NCBI GenBank assembly: GCA_964609375.1
Contig: CAZSSA010000001.1
Span: 1-64,000 of the forward strand
Source: CAZDUS01 sp964609375
GTDB lineage: Bacteria > Verrucomicrobiota > Kiritimatiellia > CAIKKV01 > CAITUY01
Length of the DNA stretch: 64,000 nucleotides
Reading direction: 5' to 3'
Part shown: piece by piece, positions 1 to 9,128 of the stretch
How the letters are laid out: each line of letters begins with the position of its first letter
Numbering within the stretch: the first letter of the stretch is position 1
Program-made: the position numbers and the translations under genes
The notes under the pieces: model-generated
Databases searched by the model: none
What the model saw: only the letters and a program-made list of their open reading frames with translations
Told to the model about the DNA's origin: nothing

Positions 1-2
1 AA

Positions 3-79
3 TGGTCGGGGCGGCGGGATTTGAACCCACGACTTTCAGCGCCCAAGGCTGACGCGCTACCAGGCTGCGCTACACCCCG
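3..79 (-). tRNA. tRNA-Pro (anticodon TGG)
   Basis: Read on the minus strand, the 77 nt fold into a complete cloverleaf. The acceptor stem begins CGGGGTG, the anticodon stem is TCAGC/GCTGA around a 7-nt loop with TGG at positions 34-36, and the T arm carries GGTTCAAATCC. The 3' CCA is genome-encoded (positions 3-5). TGG reads proline codons. Confidence 0.95.
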
Positions 80-94
80 ACAAAAAGAAGCGGG

Positions 95-123
95 AATTTA
101 CCATGCCTGCATCATTCACACAA
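95..123 (-). promoter_or_regulatory. putative sigma70-type promoter of tRNA-Pro
   Basis: On the minus strand a TTGTGT -35 box (118-123), a 17-nt spacer and a TAAATT -10 box (95-100) place transcription initiation about 8-10 nt before the tRNA 5' end. Spacing is ideal, but the -35 box matches the consensus only in TTG. Confidence 0.4.
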
Positions 124-308
124 GCCTCGTCAACTCCTTTGTCAACGCAAAGCAGGAATGTCCCCTTTTCATATTGCTCACATCATGCGGTTTGGCGTGG
201 CGGCAGCCCGGGTCAGGAAAGATGAGCGCCGCCAAGGGGGATCGGCCGCCGGAAGGGACCCTCGACACGAGACACGCTATCACGCGGCACTAAACCCCGA
301 CAATCCGC

Positions 309-2093
309 TCACACGGCGTCATCCAAGGTTCTACGAACATTCTCTGCCAACACTTCCAATGCATACGGCTTTGTAATGAAGCGGTGACGATCAAAGTGAA
401 GCCCGTGTTGAACCATCGATGTTTCATCAAATCCCGTCACATACAGAACCTTGAAATCCCGCCTGATCACGCTTGCCTCCGATACCATCTCCACGCCATT
501 CCCCTCTGGAAGAACGACATCAGCCAGAATCAGGTGAATGGGATCCGTGACTTCACGGCAAATCTTGAGCGCTTCCTTCATTCCCGATGTTTCAATAACC
601 TTATACCCGAGAGAGGACAACGCACGCCCCGCATAACTGCGCACAGCCGCATCATCCTCCACTACCAATACCGTTTCATGGCCATGCGGCAATGCCATGT
701 GGGCCATCGTGTTCCCCCCATCAGCCACTGAAGCAACACTGCGGAAAAAAACCTGGAACGCAGATCCCATCCCTATGGCGCTTTCAACTTCAATACACCC
801 CTGGCATTGACGAACAATTCCGTACACGGTCGACAGCCCGAGCCCCGTCCCCTTCCCTTTTTCCTTCGTAGTATAGAACGGCTCAAAAATCCGCTCCCGA
901 ATTTCCAAACTCATGCCGCTCCCCGAATCCTTCACAATAAGAACACCGTAGGAGCCCGGCTCGACAGAAACATGCATGCGGCAGTAGTCTTCATCAAGCA
1001 CCACTTTACGGGTACTGATCTCAAGCACACCTCCTCGCGGCATGGCATCGCGCGCATTCACAGCAAGGTTCAGGATAATCTGCTCCACTCCGCCGGAATC
1101 CGCCTCTACCAATCCCGCATCATCACCAAGCTTGATATTCAGCACCACATCCTCTCCCAAGGTCCGCTTTAATAAGAGAACCATCCCTCTCACAATGTCG
1201 TTCAAGTCCAGCGCCTTGATCTGCAGTGCCTGCTTCCTCCCCACCGCCAGCAATTGCGAGGTCAATTTGGCAGCCCGTTCCGCACCATTGACCACCTCCT
1301 TGATATCCTCACGCGCAGAGTGTCCCTCAGGCAATGATTCGAGCGCCAAATTTGAAAATCCAAGGATCGACGTAAGAAGATTGTTGAAATCATGAGCCAC
1401 ACCACCCGCCAACAGACCCAAGGCTTCCATTTTTTGCGCCTGCCGAAGTTGGCTTTCCCGCTCCAGTAAAAGCTCCTCAACATTCTTTCGTTGAGTCACA
1501 TCCCGCAGCAACAACACACCGCCACCATGTCCCTTAAGCACGCCCGTAATGATCTCCAAAGGAAAGGTATTCCCATCCTTACGACGCCCCGTCGCCCATC
1601 CGATATGAAACCCCTCCTTTTCAAGCACATCGTAAATCTCGTGCTTTACCCCCGGCACCCGGCGCCGATCAAAATACAGAAGTTCCGTCTTGCGATTGAT
1701 GACTTCATCCATCTCGTAACCAAACATTCGATTGATCGCCTTATTAACCATCAGGATATTGCGTTTGGCGTCCACAACCAGCAGTACATCGGGATTGATG
1801 CTATCAATAATGTCTTCCAATTCTTCATTGCGCAACGCCTCGTATCGCCAACGCAGATACGATGTCACCAGCATGATGATTAACCAAAGAACCAGAAAAT
1901 TCGTAATAAAAATAACAATAGGCTGCTCAGCATGCGGCCTGAAAAAAGCCGTAATAACCTCGTTGAAGTTTATCGCCGCCCCTATCAATGTAACGACGAA
2001 CGCCAGCAACAGGGAAACAACCAGTGTCTGCCACTCTTTTTTCCGCCATGCGCTCAGTAGGAGGGGATTCCTATTTAATTTTGCGATTTTCAT
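309..2093 (-). CDS. PAS-domain hybrid sensor histidine kinase with C-terminal receiver
   Basis: 594-aa inner-membrane signalling protein. Two N-terminal hydrophobic segments (about 24-42 and 59-80) have almost no periplasmic loop between them. A PAS domain follows (about 92-205). The HisKA H-box GGVAHDFNNLLTSILG carries the phospho-acceptor His at about 235. The HATPase domain has N-box NLAVNARDAM, G1 DSGSGM and G2 GKGTGLGLS. The C-terminal receiver (about 474-590) has acidic VVEDD, phospho-acceptor Asp in ILADVVLP, and the conserved Thr and Lys. Start: ATG at 2093 with AAGGAT upstream; an in-frame TTG lies one codon earlier. No response-regulator gene is adjacent, so the partner and signal are unknown. 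The lack of a periplasmic domain suggests a cytoplasmic PAS ligand. Confidence 0.88.
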   Translation of the reverse strand: MKIAKLNRNPLLLSAWRKKEWQTLVVSLLLAFVVTLIGAAINFNEVITAFFRPHAEQPIVIFITNFLVLWLIIMLVTSYLRWRYEALRNEELEDIIDSINPDVLLVVDAKRNILMVNKAINRMFGYEMDEVINRKTELLYFDRRRVPGVKHEIYDVLEKEGFHIGWATGRRKDGNTFPLEIITGVLKGHGGGVLLLRDVTQRKNVEELLLERESQLRQAQKMEALGLLAGGVAHDFNNLLTSILGFSNLALESLPEGHSAREDIKEVVNGAERAAKLTSQLLAVGRKQALQIKALDLNDIVRGMVLLLKRTLGEDVVLNIKLGDDAGLVEADSGGVEQIILNLAVNARDAMPRGGVLEISTRKVVLDEDYCRMHVSVEPGSYGVLIVKDSGSGMSLEIRERIFEPFYTTKEKGKGTGLGLSTVYGIVRQCQGCIEVESAIGMGSAFQVFFRSVASVADGGNTMAHMALPHGHETVLVVEDDAAVRSYAGRALSSLGYKVIETSGMKEALKICREVTDPIHLILADVVLPEGNGVEMVSEASVIRRDFKVLYVTGFDETSMVQHGLHFDRHRFITKPYALEVLAENVRRTLDDAV

Positions 2094-2124
2094 CAATTAT
2101 CCTTCATCGTGTTCAGGCAATACA

Positions 2125-3072
2125 CTAAGCGGTCCATACCCTCAAGATAGCCTTCTCTATGCCGCCAGGAAGCAACCACCGAACACTTCCCATGCTGTTC
2201 ATGGCGTTAGGGAACCCCATCCAAGGCTCCATACAGAAGAAAGGCTTGTCGGCCATTGTGTAAAGCTGAACAAAAGGAAACATACGGCGCCCCCCCTCGC
2301 CTTCCGCCACCATATGCACCGCAACTCCATCAGGGTAATGCATGATCGCTTCGCATGGATCTCCAACTTCAATCAGTCCCTCATTGATCGCGGGATCCCC
2401 GACGCTGACCGGAAACTCTGGCGCCGCTCCACGCCCAACAATATCCGCATAACGGGCACTGTAGTTCCAGCGGGACACTCCCGCCAGTTGCACCGTTGTC
2501 GCGTCCTTGCCAGCCCCTACCGGCGGAGTCAGAAAATAAGGATGGAAACCCGCATAATAGGGCAACGATTGCTCGCCTTTGTTTTCATACTCCTGCTCCA
2601 CGCGCAGTCCACCAGAACCAATCTTGAATCGCAGGGTCACGCGAAACTTAAAGGGATATATAGCCCTTGTGGCTTCAGTGTCTCTCAAGACCACCGTCAG
2701 CGTATCCAGAGCGACCGACTCCACCACCCACGGCATACGCATGCTGAACCCGTGAATCTTGATCTGATAAACCCGCCCATTGTAAAGGTAAGAACCACTT
2801 TCCCCGTTCCGCTCCATGCGACCACACACGGGAAATAAAAAAGGCAATCCGCCTCTCGTGCGCTCGGTCTCACGATCCCAGAAAAACGGCTGTTGAAACA
2901 AAATTTCGCGCACCTCCTGCTTCCAGGGCAACTTGAGCGAACTGACAATGGCGCCCAGTTCCGCAACAATCTCTGCACTCGCCGTCCCGTCGGCAGTTTT
3001 TATTCGGTAAACACTGAAACCAGTATTGTTTGTTTCCATCACGCGCTGATTCACTCCGCTTGTTTGACTCAT
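2125..3072 (-). CDS. aldose 1-epimerase / galactose mutarotase-like protein
   Basis: About 315 aa with the look of the beta-sandwich mutarotase superfamily. It has the segment RGGLPFLFPVCGRM, a KIHGFSMRMPW stretch (the conserved His/Gly region), 'YYAGFHPYF' matching the catalytic-His 'GxHPYF' motif of aldose-1-epimerases, and a late EPWMGFPNA segment typical of YeaD/GalM-like proteins. Likely role: interconverting the anomers of a hexose or hexose phosphate in the cytoplasm. The start is uncertain: ATG at 3072 has no clear ribosome-binding site, and ATG 3039 is an alternative. It is divergent from pgsA and tandem with the histidine kinase, with no sugar pathway beside it. Confidence 0.7.
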   Translation of the reverse strand: MSQTSGVNQRVMETNNTGFSVYRIKTADGTASAEIVAELGAIVSSLKLPWKQEVREILFQQPFFWDRETERTRGGLPFLFPVCGRMERNGESGSYLYNGRVYQIKIHGFSMRMPWVVESVALDTLTVVLRDTEATRAIYPFKFRVTLRFKIGSGGLRVEQEYENKGEQSLPYYAGFHPYFLTPPVGAGKDATTVQLAGVSRWNYSARYADIVGRGAAPEFPVSVGDPAINEGLIEVGDPCEAIMHYPDGVAVHMVAEGEGGRRMFPFVQLYTMADKPFFCMEPWMGFPNAMNSMGSVRWLLPGGIEKAILRVWTA

Positions 3073-3137
3073 GACTTTAGACGCGCACCGCTTAAAACAA
3101 AAGACCAAAAACTCAGTCTTACCCCCTTTCTTTACCA

Positions 3138-3166
3138 TTGGCGAATCCGGGAAGTTCACGTATGCT
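3138..3166 (+). promoter_or_regulatory. sigma70-type promoter of pgsA-der
   Basis: TTGGCG (3138-3143), a 17-nt spacer, then TATGCT (3161-3166). Predicted initiation is near 3173, giving a leader of about 19 nt before the pgsA ATG at 3192. The boxes lie in the divergent gap between the epimerase-like gene and pgsA. Confidence 0.5.
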
Positions 3167-3191
3167 ACGCACCGTTTACGGAATATAACTC

Positions 3192-3809
3192 ATGCGCATT
3201 CTCATGACAGCCAACTTGACCCTCGCCAATCGCATCACGTTGGCTCGATTTATGTTGATTCCGGTTTTCATCCTGCTGACGCTCTACTACATGCGCAGCG
3301 CCACAGGAAATACCCCCAACGAAATGCTACGCTGGTCAGCCTTAATGGTCTTCGTCATCACCTGCTTATCAGACGCATTGGACGGCTACTTCGCACGATC
3401 ACGCAACGAACGCACCCGACTGGGAACTCTGCTTGATCCTCTCGCCGACAAGTCCCTTCTCCTCTCTGCTCTTATTCTCTTGACCGGTCCCTGGGGTGCC
3501 TGTTTCAACCCGCACCTCCCTGTGTGGTATGTTCTACTCGTCATCAGCCGCGATGTCGCTCTCATCGCCGGCGCTATTTTGATCCATGTAGCGGTTGGAC
3601 ACACCGAGGTGCGACCGCGTGTTACTGGAAAATTATCGACATTCTTCCAAATGGGCCTCATTGTTTGGGTTCTTGCTCTCGGCCCCGCACGGTGGTTCCT
3701 CTGGCTGCTCTGGCCATCCGCCGCTTTTACATTGATATCTGCCCTGCAATACATCACCGATGGAATCCGCCAACTCGAGAAAACCCATGCCCACGAAAAA
3801 AAATCCTGA
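3192..3809 (+). CDS. pgsA: CDP-alcohol phosphatidyltransferase (phosphatidylglycerophosphate synthase type)
   Basis: 205-aa integral membrane enzyme that transfers a phosphatidyl group from CDP-diacylglycerol to an alcohol, most likely glycerol-3-phosphate, in acidic phospholipid synthesis. The diagnostic D-x2-D-G-x2-A-R-x8-G-x3-D-x3-D signature is complete: DALDGYFAR starts at residue 61 and GTLLDPLAD follows, giving Asp 61, 64, 82 and 86. The rest forms about six hydrophobic helices. The N-terminus (TANLTLANRITLARF) resembles the usual 'NLPNxLTxxR' opening of PgsA. The substrate alcohol cannot be proven from sequence. The 3' end overlaps der. Confidence 0.85.
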   Translation: MRILMTANLTLANRITLARFMLIPVFILLTLYYMRSATGNTPNEMLRWSALMVFVITCLSDALDGYFARSRNERTRLGTLLDPLADKSLLLSALILLTGPWGACFNPHLPVWYVLLVISRDVALIAGAILIHVAVGHTEVRPRVTGKLSTFFQMGLIVWVLALGPARWFLWLLWPSAAFTLISALQYITDGIRQLEKTHAHEKKS

Positions 3810-5208
3810 GGTCATCCCCTCCGCCGGGTTGCCAATCGTATCCGTTGTCGGCAGACCCAATGTCGGAAAGTCCGCCCTTTTCAACCGCCTGCTGGGACGT
3901 CGCCTGGCCATCGTCCACGAGGAATGCGGAGTCACACGGGACCGGTTAATCGCCCATGCCATCTGGGACGATAAGCCGTATGATTTGATCGACACTGGTG
4001 GACTTTCCGAATTCGGACGGGAAGTCAGCGGCAACATCCTTGATGTGGAAACCCGGCGCCAATCCGAAGCCGCCATCGCCGATGCCTCCATCGTGATTCT
4101 GGTCACCGATGCAGAAGCCGGGCTGACCCCTCTTGATGAATCCGTCGCCCGTATGATACGGCAAAAGGGTGTGCGGGCGGTCATCGCCGTCAACAAATGT
4201 GACGCTCCCGACCGCGATGCTCAGACCTCCTCTTTTGAACGCCTGGGTTTCCCCGTCTTCGGAGTCTCCGCCCTCCATAACCGCGGCATTGAGGAACTGA
4301 TGAAGGAAGTCACCGCAGGATGGGAACCAGTCGATATCACCCATCTCCCTGAGCCTCTAAAAGTCACCGTTGTCGGCAAGCCCAACGTCGGGAAATCCTC
4401 CTTCATCAATCGAATTGTTCGTCAGGAACGTCTGATCGTTTCCAATATTCCGGGAACCACCCGAGATATCATTGACATTCCTTTCCAGATCGGCGAAGGC
4501 CCCACGGCCCGCCATTACCTCCTCACCGATACCGCAGGAATGCGCCGCATGGGCAAGGTGGATGGTGCCGTAGAACGATATAGCGTATTCCGGGCAGAAA
4601 GCAGTATCCGCCGGGCAGACGTGGTGGCATTGATGATCGACGCTTCCCAGGGGCCAACCTCACAGGACAAAGCCATCGCCAACACCATCATCGATGCCCA
4701 CAAGGGCTGCGTGGTTGTGATAAACAAGTGGGACCTTCTGAAAGGCCACAGCACGGAAAAGGAATACCGCGAAGCGCTTTCACACGCCATTCAGTTCCTT
4801 GAGTGGGTTCCGTTTGTCTTTGTCTCGGCCAAGGAAGGATTCAACGTCAATCGGTGCCTCGAAACCATCGACTATGTCGCCGGGCAAATCCAGACACAAA
4901 TCCCCACCGCCATGCTTAATCGCGTTTTGACGGAAGCAGGCGAGCGTGTACAGCCACCCATGCTGAAAGGCAAGCGGTTCAAGATCTATTACGCAACACA
5001 AACATCGGCCAATCCCATCCGGATCAGCCTGTATGTCAACGATCCAACCCGGCTCACGGACGCCTATCGGGAGTACTTGCTGCACGCACTCAGGCGCCGA
5101 TTTGGTCTTGAGGGTGCACCCATTCTCATCATCCTCAAGGAACGCCCACGTCAACGTTTTGTGGCGCCGCCCGAAGCTCGCAAACGTCCGCGAGCCAGGC
5201 GGAAATAA
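3787..5208 (+). CDS. der: ribosome assembly GTPase Der (EngA)
   Basis: About 473 aa with the tandem-GTPase layout unique to Der, which acts in 50S subunit maturation. The first G domain has GRPNVGKS (22-29), DTGG (69-72) and NKCD. The second has GKPNVGKS (197-204), DTAG (248-251) and NKWD (313-316). A C-terminal KH-like domain and a basic tail (ending KRPRARRK) follow. The ATG at 3787 overlaps pgsA by 23 bp; an in-frame ATG at 3760 would add 9 residues, and neither has a strong ribosome-binding site. The stop codon abuts the convergent ettA stop with no gap. Confidence 0.95.
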   Translation: MPTKKNPEVIPSAGLPIVSVVGRPNVGKSALFNRLLGRRLAIVHEECGVTRDRLIAHAIWDDKPYDLIDTGGLSEFGREVSGNILDVETRRQSEAAIADASIVILVTDAEAGLTPLDESVARMIRQKGVRAVIAVNKCDAPDRDAQTSSFERLGFPVFGVSALHNRGIEELMKEVTAGWEPVDITHLPEPLKVTVVGKPNVGKSSFINRIVRQERLIVSNIPGTTRDIIDIPFQIGEGPTARHYLLTDTAGMRRMGKVDGAVERYSVFRAESSIRRADVVALMIDASQGPTSQDKAIANTIIDAHKGCVVVINKWDLLKGHSTEKEYREALSHAIQFLEWVPFVFVSAKEGFNVNRCLETIDYVAGQIQTQIPTAMLNRVLTEAGERVQPPMLKGKRFKIYYATQTSANPIRISLYVNDPTRLTDAYREYLLHALRRRFGLEGAPILIILKERPRQRFVAPPEARKRPRARRK

Positions 5209-6882
5209 TTATCGCAACGCCAGTTTCTTGTACTTGCCCCGGCGGTGTAAAAGTCGGTCCTGATTGCGCACTAAAACCTTTTCCTCATAGTCTGCAAAAT
5301 TACCCTCAAACCAACGCATTTTTCCATCACCCTCAAAAATGAGCAAATGGGTACAAATTCGATCCAGGAAATACCGGTCATGGCTAATCACCATCACACA
5401 ACCCGTAAACTGATTGATCGCCTCTTCCAAGACACGCATCGTGTTAACGTCTAGATCATTGGTTGGCTCATCAAGCAACAGCACGTTTCCTCCCCGCTTC
5501 AATAACTTCGCCAGGTGGACCCGGTTACGCTCACCTCCGGAAAGCTGCCCCACCTTCTTCTGCTGTTGTGAACCACGAAAATTGAAACGCGACAAATAGG
5601 CACGGGAATTCATCTTCCGGTCACCAAGTTGCACCTCTTCCTCGCCTCCCGTGATTTCCTCAAAGACCGTATTCCCATCCCCCAATGCATCGCGATGCTG
5701 ATCAACATAGGACAACACCACACTCTCACCCACGACCACACTCCCCTTGTCCGGCGCTTCCTGCCCGACAATCATGCGGAAAAGCGTCGTCTTGCCACAC
5801 CCATTCGGACCGATGACACCAACCACGCCGCCACGCGGAAGATTAAACGAAACGTCATCCAGTAAGGGTATTCCGCCATATCCCTTGTGGACTCCTTCCA
5901 GGATCAACACCTTGTTCCCCAAGTGCGGTCCGGGCGGAATTTGAATCAACACATCGTCTTTCCCTGCCTCAAATCGCTCTCCCGACAACTCCTCGTAACG
6001 GGTAATACGGGCCTGGCTTTTCTTCCGCCGCCCCTCCGGCGAACTGCTAATCCATTCCAACTCATGGGCCAGCACTTTTTGCCGCTGGCTCTCTTTCTTC
6101 TCAACCTGCCGCAACCATTCTGCCTTTTGCTTCAACCAGGATGAGTAATTCCCCTCAAATGGAATCCCTCTCCCATTGTCCAGTTCCAATATCCATTTCG
6201 TGATGTGATCCAAGAAATACCGGTCATGCGTCACGATAATAACCGTCCCGTGATAATCACGGAGCGCACGCTCCATCCACGCCACAGTCTCTGCATCCAA
6301 ATGATTCGTAGGCTCATCGAGCAGCAGCAGATCCGGCTTCTCCAGCAACACCTTGCACAAGGCCACCCGCCGCCGTTCCCCGCCGGAAAGCGTGGCAATA
6401 TTGGCATCATCGGGCGGCAACACAAGGGCATCAGAAGCAACATCGAGCAGCCGATCCACTTCCCACGCATCCATCTCATCAATCTGCTCCTGAAGACGAC
6501 TCATTTCATCCATCAACTTGTCCATCTGCTCTTTAGGCTTTTTCTCCCCCATCGCATCCGCAACCTCATCGTACCGCCGGATCAAGGCATGAACCGGCTC
6601 CAACGCCTCTTCCAGATTCCCCCGAACCGTTTTGTCGGGATTCAACTTTGGCTCCTGGGGAACATACCCAACCCTCATTCCCTTGGCCAATTGCGCCGTC
6701 CCCATGTAGTCTTGATCCACACCCGCCATGATTCGCAGTAAACTGGTCTTCCCCGAACCGTTTTCCCCGACAATTCCTATCTTGGCTCCGTAATAAAATG
6801 ACAGACTGAGTCCCTCAAAAATAGTTTTGTCGTTATAGCATTTGGAAAGGTTCTGAGTCTGAAAAACAAATTGTGGCGGCAT
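5209..6882 (-). CDS. ettA: energy-dependent translational throttle protein EttA (ABC-F ATPase)
   Basis: 557 aa, matching the usual EttA length of about 555. Two soluble ABC cassettes without membrane segments: Walker A GENGSGKT (39-46) and GPNGCGKT, signatures LSGGERRRV and LSGGERNRV, and Walker B LLLLDEPTNHLD and LLLDEPTNDLD. A charged arm of about 70 residues is inserted in the first cassette (EEALEPVHALIRRYDEVADA onward), as EttA uses to contact L1 and tRNA at the ribosomal E site. ATG at 6882 has a strong GGAGAGGAAG upstream. Family role: ATP/ADP-gated restraint of the first elongation step. Confidence 0.93.
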   Translation of the reverse strand: MPPQFVFQTQNLSKCYNDKTIFEGLSLSFYYGAKIGIVGENGSGKTSLLRIMAGVDQDYMGTAQLAKGMRVGYVPQEPKLNPDKTVRGNLEEALEPVHALIRRYDEVADAMGEKKPKEQMDKLMDEMSRLQEQIDEMDAWEVDRLLDVASDALVLPPDDANIATLSGGERRRVALCKVLLEKPDLLLLDEPTNHLDAETVAWMERALRDYHGTVIIVTHDRYFLDHITKWILELDNGRGIPFEGNYSSWLKQKAEWLRQVEKKESQRQKVLAHELEWISSSPEGRRKKSQARITRYEELSGERFEAGKDDVLIQIPPGPHLGNKVLILEGVHKGYGGIPLLDDVSFNLPRGGVVGVIGPNGCGKTTLFRMIVGQEAPDKGSVVVGESVVLSYVDQHRDALGDGNTVFEEITGGEEEVQLGDRKMNSRAYLSRFNFRGSQQQKKVGQLSGGERNRVHLAKLLKRGGNVLLLDEPTNDLDVNTMRVLEEAINQFTGCVMVISHDRYFLDRICTHLLIFEGDGKMRWFEGNFADYEEKVLVRNQDRLLHRRGKYKKLALR

Positions 6883-6982
6883 GTGTTCGCTTCCTCTCCT
6901 TGGTGATGGCCTGAGCGTCCGGTACAATACGCATCACCCAGAAACAACTCAAGTCCAGTTACGACCCTCAGGAAGAGACATT

Positions 6983-7387
6983 TTACCACGGCAAGGCGTA
7001 ACACCGATCCAGCGGAAAGGCATTCTCAATATGACGCAAAACCGGGACACCGCCATCCGGACCGCCAACGACCTCCACCACATCAAACCGGAAATTCACA
7101 GGCTGCTTTAACCGTTGGAGGTAACGAACCGCCGCACGCGATAAGGCATGCCGCTTGCGCTTGTCAACCGCTTGAACAGGCCGCCCAAAAGCCTCACTCT
7201 TGCGAGTCTTGACCTCAACAAAGACCAGCGTCTCATGCTCACGGGCGACAAGATCAATCTCATCACGCAACCCGATTCTTAGTCGCCTGCCAAGAATTTT
7301 GAACCCTTTCCCCCGTAAATACAATTCCGCCTCCCGCTCACCCCACAACCCCGATCTCAGATGGGAGGGAAGGAACGAAAGATTCAT
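6983..7387 (-). CDS. YraN family protein (UPF0102, nuclease-fold)
   Basis: 134 aa. The restriction-endonuclease-like core is visible: an N-terminal 'GEREAELYL' helix, then DEIDLVA and LVFVEVKTR, which give the D-x(n)-E-x-K metal-binding pattern. The cellular role of this conserved family is not established. The ATG overlaps the rnhB stop by 4 bp (ATGA), so translation is probably coupled. rnhB-yraN adjacency is common across bacteria. Confidence 0.88.
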   Translation of the reverse strand: MNLSFLPSHLRSGLWGEREAELYLRGKGFKILGRRLRIGLRDEIDLVAREHETLVFVEVKTRKSEAFGRPVQAVDKRKRHALSRAAVRYLQRLKQPVNFRFDVVEVVGGPDGGVPVLRHIENAFPLDRCYALPW

Positions 7388-8058
7388 GAGAGATCGTTTG
7401 CTCCTGCTGGGGTAACCCCGCCTCCGGCGGCTCGCATCCGAATCACTTCCCGGATGGGACGGAATGACCGGCGATGCTCAGGACACGGACCATAATGGAG
7501 AAGAGCGTGCAGATGCGCCTTGGTCCCATATCCCTTATGCCGACTGAAGCCATACTGCGGATAAACTCGGTCCAAATCAACCATCATGCGGTCACGTGTA
7601 ACTTTGGCAATGATACTGGCGGCGGCAATACTTAGACTCCTTGCATCGCCTTCGATGATCGCCAGCGATGCACACGGCAATCCGGAAACAGGCAGCCCAT
7701 CCACAAGGGCAAAATCGCTCGCTGGCTTCACCCCCGCCAACGCCCGGCCCATGGCCAGATGCGTGGCCCGCAAGATGTTTCGGTCATCAATTTCCTGGAC
7801 GCTCGCCACTCCCACCGCAAAAGAAACACGGGAAGATCCCGTCAGGAATCCATAGAGATCTTCGCGCTGAGTTACGGAAAGTCGCTTAGAGTCATTAACC
7901 CCCTTGAGTAAGCCATATTGCTCATCCTCAAGGAAATCACGCTCGAACACCAACGCCGCAGCGACAACGGGACCCGCTAAGGGGCCCCGCCCGGCCTCGT
8001 CCACTCCTGCCAGTCGCCGATGCCCCTGCTCCCAAGCCTGACGCTCGAACTGGAGCAA
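7384..8058 (-). CDS. rnhB: ribonuclease HII
   Basis: 224 aa. It cleaves the RNA strand of RNA-DNA hybrids and removes ribonucleotides misincorporated in DNA. The opening GVDEAGRGPLAGPVVAA holds the catalytic Asp20-Glu21. Further conserved pieces are LVDGLP, SIAAASIIAKVTRDR (with the third acidic residue) and YPQYGFSRHKGYGT. It starts at a TTG (8058) with AGGAG 7 nt upstream; no ATG lies nearby before the catalytic motif. It follows rplS by 11 bp and overlaps yraN. Confidence 0.94.
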   Translation of the reverse strand: MLQFERQAWEQGHRRLAGVDEAGRGPLAGPVVAAALVFERDFLEDEQYGLLKGVNDSKRLSVTQREDLYGFLTGSSRVSFAVGVASVQEIDDRNILRATHLAMGRALAGVKPASDFALVDGLPVSGLPCASLAIIEGDARSLSIAAASIIAKVTRDRMMVDLDRVYPQYGFSRHKGYGTKAHLHALLHYGPCPEHRRSFRPIREVIRMRAAGGGVTPAGANDLS

Positions 8059-8069
8059 TCCAAATCTCC

Positions 8070-8435
8070 TCAGGCTTCCGCCATCTTGGATTTTTCGCGC
8101 AGCTTTGCGCTCTTTCCTGACCGGTCGCGCAGGTAATACAACTTGGCACGACGCGCCTTGCCGGAACTTTCAACCTCAAGTTTGGCAATATTCGGCGAAT
8201 GCACGGGAAAAACCCTTTCCACCCCAACGCCATGCGAAACTCTCCGAACGGTAAAGGTTTCGGTAGCCGCATGCCCGTCACGGGCAATCACAGTTCCAGT
8301 GTAGGCCTGCAAACGTTCCTTGCCGCCTTCGCGGATCCGGACCTGTATCTTGACAGTGTCCCCTACGTTGAACGGCGGCAGAACATCCTGCCTCAGGTTT
8401 TCCTTATGAATCATGGCCAATGCTTTAGCAATCAT
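8070..8435 (-). CDS. rplS: 50S ribosomal protein L19
   Basis: 121 aa. Typical L19 features are PPFNVGDTVKIQVRIREGGKERLQ..TGTVIA, RRVSHGVGVERVFPVHSP and a basic C-terminus. The ATG at 8435 is preceded by GAGGT, and longer in-frame starts would run into trmD. L19 lies at the 30S-50S interface. It follows trmD by 8 bp, as in most bacteria. Confidence 0.96.
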   Translation of the reverse strand: MIAKALAMIHKENLRQDVLPPFNVGDTVKIQVRIREGGKERLQAYTGTVIARDGHAATETFTVRRVSHGVGVERVFPVHSPNIAKLEVESSGKARRAKLYYLRDRSGKSAKLREKSKMAEA

Positions 8436-8443
8436 AGTCACCT

Positions 8444-9121
8444 CTATTCCAACAAGTCCGGTCTTTTCTCCCGGGTCCGACTTTGCGCCTGCTCGCGCCT
8501 CCACCGGGCAATTTCCTCATGGTCCCCCGAGACCAGAATTTCGGGAACCCTCAACCCTCTAAACTCCTTCGGTCGCGTATACTGCGGATACTCCAACATA
8601 CCACCCGCAAACGACTCCTCCTTCGTGGCGCTATCATTCCCCAAAACACCAGGCACCAACCGGACCACAGCATCAATCACAACCGCCGCCGGCAGAACCC
8701 CGTTGGTCAACACATAGTCGCCAATCGAAATCTCTTCATTCACCAAGTGGGTTCGAACCCTCTCGTCCACCCCCTCATAGTGACCACAGACAAAGATCAA
8801 ATGCGATTCCTGCGCCAACTGCGCCGCCATCGCCTGCTCAAAACGCCGCCCTTGCGGCGTCATCAATATCACCTTCGATGCCGGTCTCCTCACCGACTCC
8901 ACCGCTTCAAACAAAGGCTCCGGCTTCATCACCATTCCCGGCCCGCCGCCAAACGGCCTATCATCCGTCGTCTGATGCCGATCCCTGGTAAACCGGCGAA
9001 GATCCACAGCCTGAATCGTCGCCAACCCCTTCTGAGCCGCCCGCTTCAGGATGCTTTCATCAAGAAAGCCTTTCAACATACCCGGAAAAATCGTAACGAC
9101 ATCAATCTGTAACGGCTCCAT
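8444..9121 (-). CDS. trmD: tRNA (guanine-N1)-methyltransferase TrmD
   Basis: 225 aa. SPOUT-class enzyme that makes m1G37 next to the anticodon and thereby prevents +1 frameshifting. The knot motifs are intact: FGGGPGMVMKPEP, CGHYEGVDERV and SIGDYVLTNGVLPAAVVIDA. ATG at 9121 begins MEPLQIDVVTIFP, the usual N-terminus. It lies 7 bp after khpA. The RimM gene that usually precedes trmD is absent. Confidence 0.96.
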   Translation of the reverse strand: MEPLQIDVVTIFPGMLKGFLDESILKRAAQKGLATIQAVDLRRFTRDRHQTTDDRPFGGGPGMVMKPEPLFEAVESVRRPASKVILMTPQGRRFEQAMAAQLAQESHLIFVCGHYEGVDERVRTHLVNEEISIGDYVLTNGVLPAAVVIDAVVRLVPGVLGNDSATKEESFAGGMLEYPQYTRPKEFRGLRVPEILVSGDHEEIARWRREQAQSRTREKRPDLLE

Positions 9122-9128
9122 GGCCTGC

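Noticed and set aside
1732..2838. 368-codon + strand open frame across the histidine kinase start and the epimerase-like gene
   Set aside because: It runs antisense to two supported genes and has no recognisable domain.
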